Positions 1 to 7,739 of a stretch of 25,887 nucleotides of DNA are shown here, piece by piece. The notes under the pieces were generated by a model, which was not told where the DNA came from, ran no database searches, and saw only the letters and a list, made by a program, of their open reading frames with translations. A program made the position numbers and the translations under genes. The stretch is taken from assembly GCA_025774805.1 (NCBI GenBank), contig JALGZR010000055.1, forward strand, positions 1 through 25,887, in the 5' to 3' direction. The stretch comes from a bacterium. Its GTDB lineage: Bacteria > ARS69. Within the stretch, counting starts at the first letter, position 1; the number at the start of each line of letters is the position of its first letter.

Positions 1-1
1 G

Positions 2-706
2 GAGGACCAGTCGTTCCGGGTCGGCGACCCACCGGTCGCGATAAGCCCCATCACGATCACGGACGACGCCGTCACGCCGACGATCACGGCCGCGAACGAT
101 CTGAGGGTCCGCATCCCCACGGGATTCAACATGGATTGGGATACGGCCGACGTGACCGCGACGGTCACCGGTCCGGCCGCGGGCAAGGTGTCGGCTGCCG
201 TCACTTACGAGGATGGCGGGAAGACGCTTCTCATCGATGTGACGACCGACTTCGCCGCGAATGATCGGATCACTGTGTCCGGATTGAGCTTCATGAACTT
301 CACGGCGACATCCGCCGCCGACAGCCTGGAGCTCGAGGTGTATGCCGACGACGTCGTCACGGCCTGGGACGACAAGAAGATCGACGTTCTCGAACCGACC
401 CCGGCCGAGGATTCGCGAATCGCTCCCACGGTCTACTCTCTCGAGACGGGGTCGCCGAACCCGTTTCGACATACGACGACGATCCGGTACGACATCCCGG
501 TGGCGGGAACGGCCCGACTGGCCGTCTACGACGTCGCCGGACGGCTGGTGAAGACGCTCCTGCGTGACGCCGTGGTTCCGGGCCGGCACGTGTCGGTTTG
601 GGACGGCCGAGATACCCTCGGTCTACGCGTCGCGGCGGGCGTGTACTTCGTCCGTCTGGACTCCGGGACCTTCAACGCCACGCAAAAGGTCGTGCATCTG
701 CGATAG
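2..706 (+). CDS. Surface/secreted protein C-terminus with FlgD-like (type IX-style) sorting domain, 5' partial
   Basis: The frame is open from the window edge, so the N-terminus lies outside. The visible part has two sections. The first (roughly 2-400) is a beta-rich segment with motifs such as SPITITDD, VTATVTGPAAGKV and ITVSGLSF. The last ~90 residues form a FlgD-like immunoglobulin-type C-terminal domain: SPNPFRHTTTIRYDIP, VYDVAGRLVKTL, GRHVSVWDGRD and AGVYFVRLDSG, ending KVVHLR. In FCB-group bacteria such domains mark exported proteins destined for the cell surface. That role is known for the family and only inferred here. The gene converges with the ABC permease remnant on the opposite strand, with a hairpin between them. 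A second, broken copy of this domain type lies at 19108-19406. The function of the missing N-terminal part cannot be judged. Confidence 0.85.
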   Translation, partial: EDQSFRVGDPPVAISPITITDDAVTPTITAANDLRVRIPTGFNMDWDTADVTATVTGPAAGKVSAAVTYEDGGKTLLIDVTTDFAANDRITVSGLSFMNFTATSAADSLELEVYADDVVTAWDDKKIDVLEPTPAEDSRIAPTVYSLETGSPNPFRHTTTIRYDIPVAGTARLAVYDVAGRLVKTLLRDAVVPGRHVSVWDGRDTLGLRVAAGVYFVRLDSGTFNATQKVVHLR

Positions 707-721
707 GACCGAAACGCGGAT

Positions 722-776
722 CACTGCCCTTCCGAGTCCGGGGGCCGTACGGCTCCCGGACTCTCCGTTGGCAGTG
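722..776. terminator. Candidate bidirectional terminator hairpin between convergent genes
   Basis: A 13-bp stem (734-746 with 751-763, one G-T wobble, GTAC loop) is nested inside an outer 7-bp stem (CACTGCC at 722-728, GGCAGTG at 770-776). It fills the 74-bp space between two convergent genes. There is no clear T-run on either side, so intrinsic termination is plausible but not certain. Confidence 0.5.
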
Positions 777-780
777 GGAA

Positions 781-1999
781 TCACTCGTAGCGCAGGGCCT
801 CGATCGGATCGAGCTTGGCCGCCCGGGACGCCGGGTAGAGTCCGAAAAAGACGCCGATCCCGGCCGAGAAGAGAACGCCGATGGCCGCGGCCAGCGGGTG
901 AACGATGGCGGGAAAGTTCGCGACCTTTCCCAGCGCGTGGGCCAGGCCACTTCCCAAGGCGACTCCCAGGACCCCCCCGATCCCGGTCAACATTCCCGCC
1001 TCGACGAGGAACTGAGCGAGAATGGTCCGCCGCCGGGCCCCCAAGGCCATCCGGATCCCGATCTCGCGGGTCCGCTCCGTAACGGAGACGAGCATGATGT
1101 TCATCACTCCGATGCCCCCGACGGTCAACCCGATCGAGGAGAGTACGAGGAGGACCAGACCGATCGGCCCGGTGATCCGCTTCACGAACTCGTTGATCCG
1201 GTCGTTGGAGATCAATACGAAATCGTCCTTCTCTCCCGGCCTCAATCCGTGCCTCCGACGCATCACGGCCCGCGCCTCCTGCTCGACATCGTCCGGGACG
1301 TGGCCCTCCGCGACGGTCATGTAGATGAAGTAGGGGTCGTTCCTTCGTCCCCAGCTCTTCTTGAACGTGGTCCACGGGATGACCGCGAAGTTCTCGCTGA
1401 GCCCCCCGAAAATCGATTTGCGCTCGTCGAAGACCCCGATGATCCGATAGTGCTCGTCTCCGAGTCGGATCCGCTTCCCGATCGGATCCACGTCGGGGAA
1501 CAGGTCCTTCGCCGGACCGTGCCCGAGAACCATCACGTCCGCCCGGAATCGTGAAGTTGTAGACGTAGGGCATACGGGGTCCGCCTCCCGCGATCGCCAC
1601 CGGAGGGGTCCGCTGATCCCCGTAGCGAAGGGTGGTCATGCGATTCGCGTCGATGTAGAACTCGGCAATGCCCACCGATGGGCAGAGCTCCTCGAGTGCG
1701 GTGGCGTCCTCGGGGACGATGTCGGGGCGGGCGAGGATCTTCTCGTCCTCGGGATTCCCCTCGGTGAGGAAGTCGTACTTCGATAGCGTGATGACCGTAC
1801 GGTCGGACGCGGTCACGTCCTCCTCGATCTTGCGGCCGAGTCCGGCGAGGACCGAGACCATGCCCATCAGCACCGCTACCCCGATCGTCACTCCGAGAAC
1901 GAGAAGTCCCGACCGGAGCTTGTGGGCCACGACCACCCCGAATGCCAATCGGGCGGCCTCCTGGAGGGTCGCGCCCCTCGAACGCACCTCCTCACTCAT
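781..1999 (-). pseudogene. MacB-like ABC transporter permease, disrupted by a short frame-changing deletion
   Basis: Two reading frames together make one MacB/FtsX-type permease. The N-terminal frame starts at 1999 (MSEEVRSRG) and carries the first membrane segment and the start of the extracytoplasmic domain, up to YNFTIPGGR near 1548. The C-terminal frame (visible from the ATG at 1536) continues with VMVLGHGPAKDLF, the rest of that domain, three membrane helices, and the family signatures MNIMLVSVTERTREIGIRMALGARR and FFGLYPASRAAKLDPIEALRYE (each over 20 only if joined; read as separate blocks). Compared with the neighbouring paralogue, about 11 residues (HFNAFEERSSR in that protein) are missing at the junction and the frame changes, consistent with loss of ~32-35 bp. 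The 5' end overlaps the upstream permease gene by 8 bp (ATGAGTGA), so the two were translationally coupled. It is either a real pseudogene or an assembly error. Confidence 0.8.
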
Positions 2000-3221
2000 G
2001 GCGCAGGGCCTCCACCGGATCGAGACGGGCCGCCCGGTTCGCGGGGTAGAGCCCGAAGAAGATCCCGACCGCGAACGTGACGATCAGCCCGGCGAGAACG
2101 GCCTCCGGACGGATCGCGTACGGCAGTGGCGTGAACTCGGCCACCCCGATGGCGATGAGGAAACCGATCAGGATTCCGAGCACCCCTCCGACCAGAGAGA
2201 GGACGACCGACTCGACGAGGAACTGCCACAGAATGTCTCCCCGACGCGCCCCGATCGCCTTGCGCGTTCCGACCTCGCGAGTTCGCTCGGTGACCGACAC
2301 GAGCATGATGTTCATGATGACGACCCCCCCCACCACGAGCGAGATGGAGACGAGCATGATGAGGGCGGAGAAGATCGCTTTGGAGATCGCTTTCCACAGG
2401 TCCACGATCCGGTCCGCGGATGTCACCGCGAAGTCGTCCTTGTCGCCAGGGCGCAGCCGGTGCCGAATCCGCATGTGCCCTCGGATCTCGTCTCGGACGG
2501 AGTCGAGGGTGGCGATCTCGTCCGCCTGGAGACGGATCGAGAGGGAGCGCCTTCCTCCGAACATCTTGAGGAATCGTCCCAGCGGCAGGTAGACGATGAC
2601 GTTCGGATTGCCTCCGAGGACGCCCGAGCGCTCCTCGAGGACCCCGATCACCTCGAGGTGGCGGCCGTTCACGCGGATGGTCTCGCCCACGGGAGAACGG
2701 GAGCGGAGCACCCGCTCCGCGATCTCCGAGCCGATGACCGCCACCGGCCGGCTGCTGCGTTCTTCGAACGCGTTGAAGTGGCGTCCCTCCGCGAGACGGA
2801 AGTCGTGGAAGGCGGGGTAGTCCGCAGTCCAGCCCTCGACCGTTGCGTCGCGGACCGCCCGGCCCCGCGACGAAACCCGACCGACGCTTCGGTCGAAGGC
2901 CGCGATCTCGTCCACCGACGGCAGGTCGGCGTTTCGCAGGGAGCGATAGTCGTCGATCGTCACGTCGGGGTTGTGGAGCGATTCGAGGAAGGCGTCGAAG
3001 TCGGTCAGTACCTGGAGCTCGTCGACCCTTCGCAACGTGAGGACGTTCGAGCCCTCCTGGGCGATCTCCGTGCGCACGTACCCGTCCATGCCGTCGATGA
3101 GCGATACCACGGCGATCACCGACGTGACGGCCACGATGTTGCCGAGAACGGTGAGAAAGGTGCGGAGCTTGTACGTATACAGGGAGACCAAGGCGACGCG
3201 AATCCCCTCGCCGAGCCGCAC
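1992..3221 (-). CDS. MacB-like ABC transporter permease (no fused ATPase)
   Basis: A 409-residue inner-membrane permease of the MacB/LolE-FtsX superfamily. One N-terminal membrane segment (about residues 18-45) is followed by a large extracytoplasmic MacB_PCD-like domain with PVAVIGSEIAERVL and IRVNGRHLEVIGVLEE. Three C-terminal helices (about 288-400) carry the hallmark MNIMLVSVTERTREVG, TRKAIGARRGDIL and FFGLYPANRAARLDPVEAL. The GTG start is chosen because it lies one base after the TGA of the upstream adaptor gene (TGA-C-GTG), which indicates coupling. Partners would be the MacA-like adaptor encoded just upstream, the second permease downstream, and an ATPase that is not visible in this window. 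The substrate is unknown; MacAB-type systems export macrolides, peptides or lipoproteins. Confidence 0.9.
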   Translation of the reverse strand: MRLGEGIRVALVSLYTYKLRTFLTVLGNIVAVTSVIAVVSLIDGMDGYVRTEIAQEGSNVLTLRRVDELQVLTDFDAFLESLHNPDVTIDDYRSLRNADLPSVDEIAAFDRSVGRVSSRGRAVRDATVEGWTADYPAFHDFRLAEGRHFNAFEERSSRPVAVIGSEIAERVLRSRSPVGETIRVNGRHLEVIGVLEERSGVLGGNPNVIVYLPLGRFLKMFGGRRSLSIRLQADEIATLDSVRDEIRGHMRIRHRLRPGDKDDFAVTSADRIVDLWKAISKAIFSALIMLVSISLVVGGVVIMNIMLVSVTERTREVGTRKAIGARRGDILWQFLVESVVLSLVGGVLGILIGFLIAIGVAEFTPLPYAIRPEAVLAGLIVTFAVGIFFGLYPANRAARLDPVEALRHE

Positions 3222-3222
3222 G

Positions 3223-4557
3223 TCAGGAGTCCTCGCCGGGCGACTCCCCGCCGTCCGCGTCCTCTTCCCCCTCCCGATCCCGGTCCCGATCCCGATCCCG
3301 ATCGGAGGGGGTCTTCTTCTTGCGGGACTTGACCTTGTCTCCGGACGCGAGGTCCCGAATGGCGTCGAACGGCCCTCGAACCACCTTCTCTCCCTCGGCG
3401 AGCCCCTCGACGACCTCGAAGTCCTTCTCCCCCGCGATGCCCGTCTTCACCGGCCGAAACCGCGCGACGTCGTCGTCGACCACGAAGACCCCCTCGACCT
3501 CCTCGGAATCCTCGCTCGACTCCCGCTCCAGGACTCGTCTCCGCCGGCCACCCTTCTTCCCTTCCGCAGCCAGCCTCTCCTCCCGCTCCGGATCGCGCAA
3601 CGTGAGAGCCTCGATCGGAATGGCGAGAGCGGAGTCTCGGACATCGGTGACGATCTCGCCCCGGGCGGAAAGACCCGGTCGAAAGCGGGGCGGGGCCTCG
3701 TCGAGGAGAATGCGAACGCGGAAATCCTTGGCCTCCTGGGAACCGAGGGGACCCGCGTTGTAGGCGCTGTTGCCCACCTCGATGACGCGACCGACGAGCG
3801 TCGTGTCGGGAAACGCGTCGACCGTGACCTCGGCCCGCTGGCCTTTCTCCACGGAGACCACTTCGGTTTCGTCGACCAGGACTTGGGCCTCCATCTCGGA
3901 GAGGTCGGCGATCACGACGATGGCCGAGCCTGAGTTGTAGAGGTCGCCCGCGAGCACGTTCTCCCCCTCCTCCACCGAGAGGCGAACGATCACTCCCGGA
4001 ATCTCGGCGCGCACCACCGTCTTTTCGAGCTCGCGCTCGGCGTGCTCCACGCGCGCCCGGGCGTTGCGCACGTCCTCCTTCGCGGCCGCCAGGCGTGCCG
4101 ATCTCACGTCGCGGGACGTCAGGGCCCCCTCCAGATTCTGCTCCGAGGCGAGTCCGCCCTCCACCAGACCCCGCACCCGGGTCAACTCCACCTCGGCCTG
4201 CCGGAGCTCCGCGGCGGCCAACTCCACCTCGGCGGCCGCCCGTGCCCGGGAGGCCTCCGCCTGCTCCAGCAGAGCCTTCCGTTCCCCCGGATCGATCCGG
4301 AGAATGAGGTCTCCCGTCTCGACGAAATCCCCCTCCTCGACGGCCACCTCGAGGACCTTTCCGACCACGTTCGATGTGATGCTCACGGAGTTGCGCGCCT
4401 CGATGCGACCGGATCCGGAGACCTCCGCCGCGAGATCCTTGCGACCGACCTCGACGAGGTCGACCTCTGTCGCGTCCCCGCGGGCCCGCCGCAGGTTGAG
4501 GTAGATGATGACGGCGAGCACGAGAATGACAGCGACGATCCCGAGGGTCTTCTTCAT
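3223..4557 (-). CDS. MacA/HlyD-family periplasmic adaptor of an ABC efflux system
   Basis: A 444-residue membrane-fusion adaptor. It has an N-terminal signal anchor (MKKTLGIVAVILVLAVIIYL) and a biotinyl-lipoyl half (GRIEARNSVSITSNVVGKV, VEEGDFVETGDLILRID). A long alpha-helical hairpin rich in Ala, Glu and Arg spans about residues 75-175, followed by the second lipoyl half (VVRAEIPGVIVRL, VEEGENV) and beta-barrel/membrane-proximal domains (VLVDETEVVSVEKGQ, RFRPGLSARGEI). The start is set at 4557 because GGAGGA stands just upstream; a longer frame to 4596 lacks support. The extreme C-terminus is an unusual charged tail with Asp-Arg dipeptides repeated five times, encoded by a hexamer repeat, then an acidic stretch. 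It lies 39 bp downstream of kptA and one base before the permease gene. Confidence 0.9.
   Translation of the reverse strand: MKKTLGIVAVILVLAVIIYLNLRRARGDATEVDLVEVGRKDLAAEVSGSGRIEARNSVSITSNVVGKVLEVAVEEGDFVETGDLILRIDPGERKALLEQAEASRARAAAEVELAAAELRQAEVELTRVRGLVEGGLASEQNLEGALTSRDVRSARLAAAKEDVRNARARVEHAERELEKTVVRAEIPGVIVRLSVEEGENVLAGDLYNSGSAIVVIADLSEMEAQVLVDETEVVSVEKGQRAEVTVDAFPDTTLVGRVIEVGNSAYNAGPLGSQEAKDFRVRILLDEAPPRFRPGLSARGEIVTDVRDSALAIPIEALTLRDPEREERLAAEGKKGGRRRRVLERESSEDSEEVEGVFVVDDDVARFRPVKTGIAGEKDFEVVEGLAEGEKVVRGPFDAIRDLASGDKVKSRKKKTPSDRDRDRDRDREGEEDADGGESPGEDS
3273..3302. repeat. Tandem hexamer repeat (five units of CCCGAT/CCCGGT)
   Basis: Five uninterrupted 6-bp units inside the 3' end of the adaptor gene encode an Asp-Arg dipeptide run on the minus strand. 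Because the unit is six bases, copy-number changes would lengthen or shorten the charged tail without breaking the frame. Confidence 0.9.
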
Positions 4558-4596
4558 GGATTCCTCCCCGGGGAGAGAAAGCGGCTCCGACGTCAA

Positions 4597-5310
4597 TCAG
4601 CGCCGCGGTTGCCGTTTGCGAGTTCTCCTCTTGAAACCGCCCTCGGGGTCGGGCTCGAGACGGCGGATGCCCGAGGATTGGCCGGCCGACCGAGAGGGAG
4701 CGCTCGGGCGCGGCGTTTCCGGCGGAGGGGCCTCCCGCCGGGGTTGCGACGTGGGGGGAAACTCGGGGACCCGGAGGACTTCGACCGGAAGCGCGGGACA
4801 GAGCCAGATCAGATCCGTCGCCCGATGGAACGTGATTCCACGTTCCCGCGCTGCGGCCGTATCGATCTCGAGGAGCACGGGGTTCTCGGCGTGGCGTCCT
4901 CCCACGGCGAGCGCCTCCTCCTCGGTCGCGGACAGATGGACATAGGCGCGTCCCGAGGGCAACAGCCCTTCCCGGGACACGACCCGCGCCCGATCCCCCG
5001 AGGTTCCGTGGAAGAGTGTCGGGGGAGGATCGTCCTCGAGGAGTGCCAGGTTCACCCGGGCGGAGTGCCCGTACAGCGCCCGAATTCGCCCCTCCGAGAT
5101 CTCGAAGCGGCGTCGATCGGAGCCCTCGACGAGCTTCTGGACCTCTTCCTCGGCATTCTTGCCCAGAATGTCCTCGGCCACGATGACATCGATCAGACTT
5201 TCGAAGTCGACGAATCCGAGCTCGTCCATTCGCAGACCGTACTCGTCCGGACGGTGGCGGAGGACCAGCGAAAGGAACTTGCTGAGACGGGTGGCCGTCC
5301 TTCGGTCCAT
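4597..5310 (-). CDS. kptA: RNA 2'-phosphotransferase (Tpt1/KptA family)
   Basis: A 237-residue Tpt1/KptA protein, which transfers an internal RNA 2'-phosphate to NAD+, giving ADP-ribose cyclic phosphate. The N-terminal winged-helix half begins LSKFLSLVLRHRPDEYGL, with the family Arg-His pair at R18-H19. LGFVDFESLI and RFEISEGRIRALYGHS follow. The NAD-binding half shows LFHGTSGDRARVV, REGLLPSGRAYVHLSAT and NPVLLEIDTAAA. About 50 C-terminal residues, rich in Pro, Ser and Arg, extend past the usual ~180-residue family length and look disordered. The ATG is preceded by GGAGGAAGAG. It heads the minus-strand cluster with the efflux genes 39 bp downstream. The bacterial role is unsettled because most bacteria make no such 2'-phosphate during tRNA splicing. 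Confidence 0.93.
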   Translation of the reverse strand: MDRRTATRLSKFLSLVLRHRPDEYGLRMDELGFVDFESLIDVIVAEDILGKNAEEEVQKLVEGSDRRRFEISEGRIRALYGHSARVNLALLEDDPPPTLFHGTSGDRARVVSREGLLPSGRAYVHLSATEEEALAVGGRHAENPVLLEIDTAAARERGITFHRATDLIWLCPALPVEVLRVPEFPPTSQPRREAPPPETPRPSAPSRSAGQSSGIRRLEPDPEGGFKRRTRKRQPRR

Positions 5311-5609
5311 CTCTTCCTCCGAGAGGGGCGAGCCCTCGATCGCGGCTTTTTCGGGGCAGATCGAGCGAAGTTCCGAGTCTATCGTCTGTCCCCGCCGGGC
5401 GGCAACGGGATTCCCGGGGCCGTCGGCGACCCGCTCCGCGCCCTCTCCGCTCCGTCCCGGACGGCCGCCTCATTGGCTCTCGCCAAGGTACCGGGATACC
5501 GATACATTTCTCAACGGGACGCTGCGAGTCTCACCCCGAGATCCGGATGCCGCGAAGGTCTCGCTCCGCCGTGTCTCCGGGCGGCTCGTATTCGGGAGGT
5601 AGACACCCC

Positions 5610-6842
5610 ATGACGACATCCACCGAGGCGGGCGCCGGGCTGGACGCCCACGCGTTTCTCGTCGCCAAGACCGATCAGGCCATCGAGATCCTCAAGGAGA
5701 AGGGCATCGACGTCTGGATCACCTACGTGCGGGAGTCGATGGCCAACGTGGATCCCACCCTCGAGCTCATCTTCGAGGGGGATCTGACCTGGGAGTCCGC
5801 GCTCATCCTGACCGCCGACGGCGAGAAGATCGCCATCGTGGGAGTGCATGACGCCCCCGAACTCGAAGAGGTGGGAATCTACAACCGGGTGATCGGATAC
5901 CGGGAGGGGATCTCCGAGCCGCTCATCAACACGATCAACCGCCTCAATCCGCGGGCCATCGCGGTCAACATCTCGGAGAACGATCCGCTGGCCGATGGTC
6001 TCGGGGCCGGTCTCTACAAGCTGCTGCAGCGCCGCTTCGAGGGGACGATCTTCGGCGACCGTCTCGTCCCGGCCGAGGACGTCATCTGGTCGCTGCGGGG
6101 CCGCAAGCTCCCGGTCGAGGTCGAGGCGCTTCGGCGGGTGATCGGCGAGACCGAACGGCTTCTCCGGGAGGCCGCCGATTCGATCCGGATCGGGATGACT
6201 GCGCTGGAGCTCGCCGCCCTGATCCGGAACGGGGCGTGCCAGCTCGGGTGGCAGTGTGCCTGGACCCCCAAGATGTGCCCCCTGATCACGACCGGGCCCG
6301 GCTCCCGCATCGGCCACGTCACCCCCTCCGCCGAGGTCATCGGGCCGGGGAGTCTCGTCCACGTCGATTTCGGCATCCGGATCGAGCGCTACTGCTCGGA
6401 CATTCAGCGGATGTGGTACGTGGCGGCGGACGGTGAGGGAGCGCCCGAGCCCGTGCTGCACGCGTTCATGACGATCAACGAGGCGATCACGAAGGCGTCC
6501 GAGGAGCTCGGCCCGGGAGTGGCGGGGTGGGAGATCGACCAGATCGCCCGGGATCACCTGACGGCGAACGGCCACGAGGAGTACCAGCACGCTCTCGGTC
6601 ACCAGCTCGGCCGTTCCCCGCACGACGGGGGAGGCGCGACCCTCGCGCCCCGCTGGGAGCGCTACAACGAGACGCCGTACCGCAAGGTCGAGAAGGGCAA
6701 CGTCTTCACGATCGAGCCCTCCATCCTGCTCCCCGACCACGGGTTGGTCTCGCTGGAGGAGGTCGTCCTCGTCACCGACACCGGCTGCGAGTTCCTCACC
6801 CAACGGCCGCTCGAGCTGCCGGTGCTCCACCTCGAGGCCTGA
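5610..6842 (+). CDS. M24-family metallopeptidase (Xaa-Pro aminopeptidase/prolidase-like)
   Basis: A 410-residue two-domain pita-bread peptidase, predicted cytoplasmic with no signal peptide. The N-terminal creatinase-like domain (about 15-155) contains IDVWITYVRES and WESALILTADGEK. The M24 catalytic domain follows with all five expected metal ligands: D253 (VHVDFGI), D264 (YCSDIQR), H331 (ALGHQLG), E369 (FTIEPS) and E383 (SLEEVV). The ATG at 5610 is chosen over an upstream ATG at 5547 because GGGAGG sits ten bases before it. It is transcribed alone, divergent from kptA and convergent with apt. Substrate specificity within M24 (aminopeptidase P, prolidase or a non-peptidase relative) cannot be fixed from sequence alone. 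Confidence 0.92.
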   Translation: MTTSTEAGAGLDAHAFLVAKTDQAIEILKEKGIDVWITYVRESMANVDPTLELIFEGDLTWESALILTADGEKIAIVGVHDAPELEEVGIYNRVIGYREGISEPLINTINRLNPRAIAVNISENDPLADGLGAGLYKLLQRRFEGTIFGDRLVPAEDVIWSLRGRKLPVEVEALRRVIGETERLLREAADSIRIGMTALELAALIRNGACQLGWQCAWTPKMCPLITTGPGSRIGHVTPSAEVIGPGSLVHVDFGIRIERYCSDIQRMWYVAADGEGAPEPVLHAFMTINEAITKASEELGPGVAGWEIDQIARDHLTANGHEEYQHALGHQLGRSPHDGGGATLAPRWERYNETPYRKVEKGNVFTIEPSILLPDHGLVSLEEVVLVTDTGCEFLTQRPLELPVLHLEA

Positions 6843-6850
6843 TCCGAACG

Positions 6851-6894
6851 CTGATCCGGGCCCGGGACCGCTCGCTCGGGGCTCGACGGATCAG
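6851..6894. terminator. Possible hairpin terminator between convergent genes
   Basis: CTGATCCG (6851-6858) pairs with CGGATCAG (6887-6894) around a GC-rich interior in the 71-bp gap between the convergent M24 and apt genes. No T-run follows, so termination is only suggested by position and structure. Confidence 0.3.
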
Positions 6895-6923
6895 TATTCG
6901 ATGAGTCGACGAGTCAGTATTCG
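6891..6923. repeat. Short direct duplication at the apt 3' end (period 23)
   Basis: TCAGTATTCG occurs at 6891-6900 and 6914-6923 with similar flanks. The right copy contains the last codons and stop of apt. It looks like a small local duplication. Confidence 0.7.
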
Positions 6924-7438
6924 ACGAGGAAGTGCAGGTCGTAACCTCCGATTCTCTTCGCGCCGCCGAGGAAGGCGAGGTGGACGACGAACGCGAATCC
7001 GGCGACCCGACCTCCGGCAAGCTCGACGAGGCGTGCGGTCGCCTCCGCCGTCCCCCCCGTGGCCAGCAGATCATCCACGACGAGCACGCGCGCGCCCGAG
7101 GGAAACGCGTCCCGGTGAATCTCCAGGGAGTCCGTCCCGTACTCGAGCTCGTATTCCACCCGGTGGGTGTCGGCGGGGAGCTTGCCGGACTTGCGGACGG
7201 GGACGAGGGCCAGGCCCAGGCGATCCGCGAGCGCCGCTCCGAAGAGGAACCCGCGCGATTCGATGGCCGCCACGACGTCGATCCCCGATCCCTTCCACCG
7301 CGCCTCCAGGAGGTCCATCGTCTCGCGGAAGAGGTCGGGCCGATTCAGGATCGTCGTGATGTCCTTGAAGACGATGCCCGGCTTGGGAAAGTCGGGCACG
7401 TCACGGATCGCCCCCCGGATCCGGTCCGTCGCGCTCAT
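6914..7438 (-). CDS. apt: Adenine phosphoribosyltransferase
   Basis: A 174-residue type I phosphoribosyltransferase that makes AMP from adenine and PRPP in purine salvage. Family landmarks in order are IRDVPDFPKPGIVFKDIT near the N-terminus, AAIESRGFLFGAALA, LVPVRKSGKLP, YELEYGTDSLEIHRDA and the PRPP-binding loop VLVVDDLLATGGTA. The length matches bacterial Apt proteins. The ATG at 7438 has AGGAGGG six bases upstream. It is a single gene downstream of a tRNA-Pro gene on the same strand. Its 3' end carries a partial 23-bp-period duplication just past the stop codon (TCAGTATTCG occurs twice). Confidence 0.96.
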   Translation of the reverse strand: MSATDRIRGAIRDVPDFPKPGIVFKDITTILNRPDLFRETMDLLEARWKGSGIDVVAAIESRGFLFGAALADRLGLALVPVRKSGKLPADTHRVEYELEYGTDSLEIHRDAFPSGARVLVVDDLLATGGTAEATARLVELAGGRVAGFAFVVHLAFLGGAKRIGGYDLHFLVEY

Positions 7439-7517
7439 CAGGTCCCTCCTACGGCGTAGCGCCCGCCGTCGGCGGCGGGCGCTACTTCAAGCGGCACTCG
7501 AGGTATCGCACCATAAC

Positions 7518-7595
7518 TGGTCGGGGTGAGAGGATTTGAACCTCCGACCTCCTGCTCCCGAAGCAGGCGCGCTAACCGGACTGCGCTACACCCCG
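7518..7595 (-). tRNA. tRNA-Pro, anticodon CGG
   Basis: On the minus strand the acceptor stem CGGGGTG pairs with CACCCCG, followed by discriminator A and an encoded CCA (7518-7520). The D-arm region AGCGCAGTCCGGTTAGCGC is present, then the anticodon stem CCTGC/GCAGG enclosing TTCGGGA, so the anticodon is CGG (reads CCG). The T-arm GGAGG-TTCAAAT-CCTCT is intact. Its total length of 78 is normal. Confidence 0.97.
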
Positions 7596-7739
7596 GTCTC
7601 ACCGTGTACCTCGGCGCGCGAAGTATACTCGCTCCCGCTCCCACCGGGAACCCCGCGACGCTCCCTCGTTCTGCGGCCCCCCGGGGCCGACCGCAGGACG
7701 CCCGCCCCCGGCGACCCGGCGGGCGCGGCCCTCGCTCCG

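Noticed and set aside
3273-3302. Short tandem repeats considered as a CRISPR-like array
   Set aside because: Units are 6 bp without spacers and lie in frame within a coding sequence. No CRISPR array is seen anywhere in the window.
1668-3332. Long plus-strand frame of 554 codons opposite the permeases
   Set aside because: It is antisense to clear MacB-family coding sequence, and its Asp/Arg/Pro-rich composition is that of a shadow frame.
3116-5473. Very long minus-strand frame of 785 codons
   Set aside because: It runs antisense or out of frame through kptA and the adaptor, with an Arg/Gly-rich translation typical of a shadow frame in GC-rich DNA.
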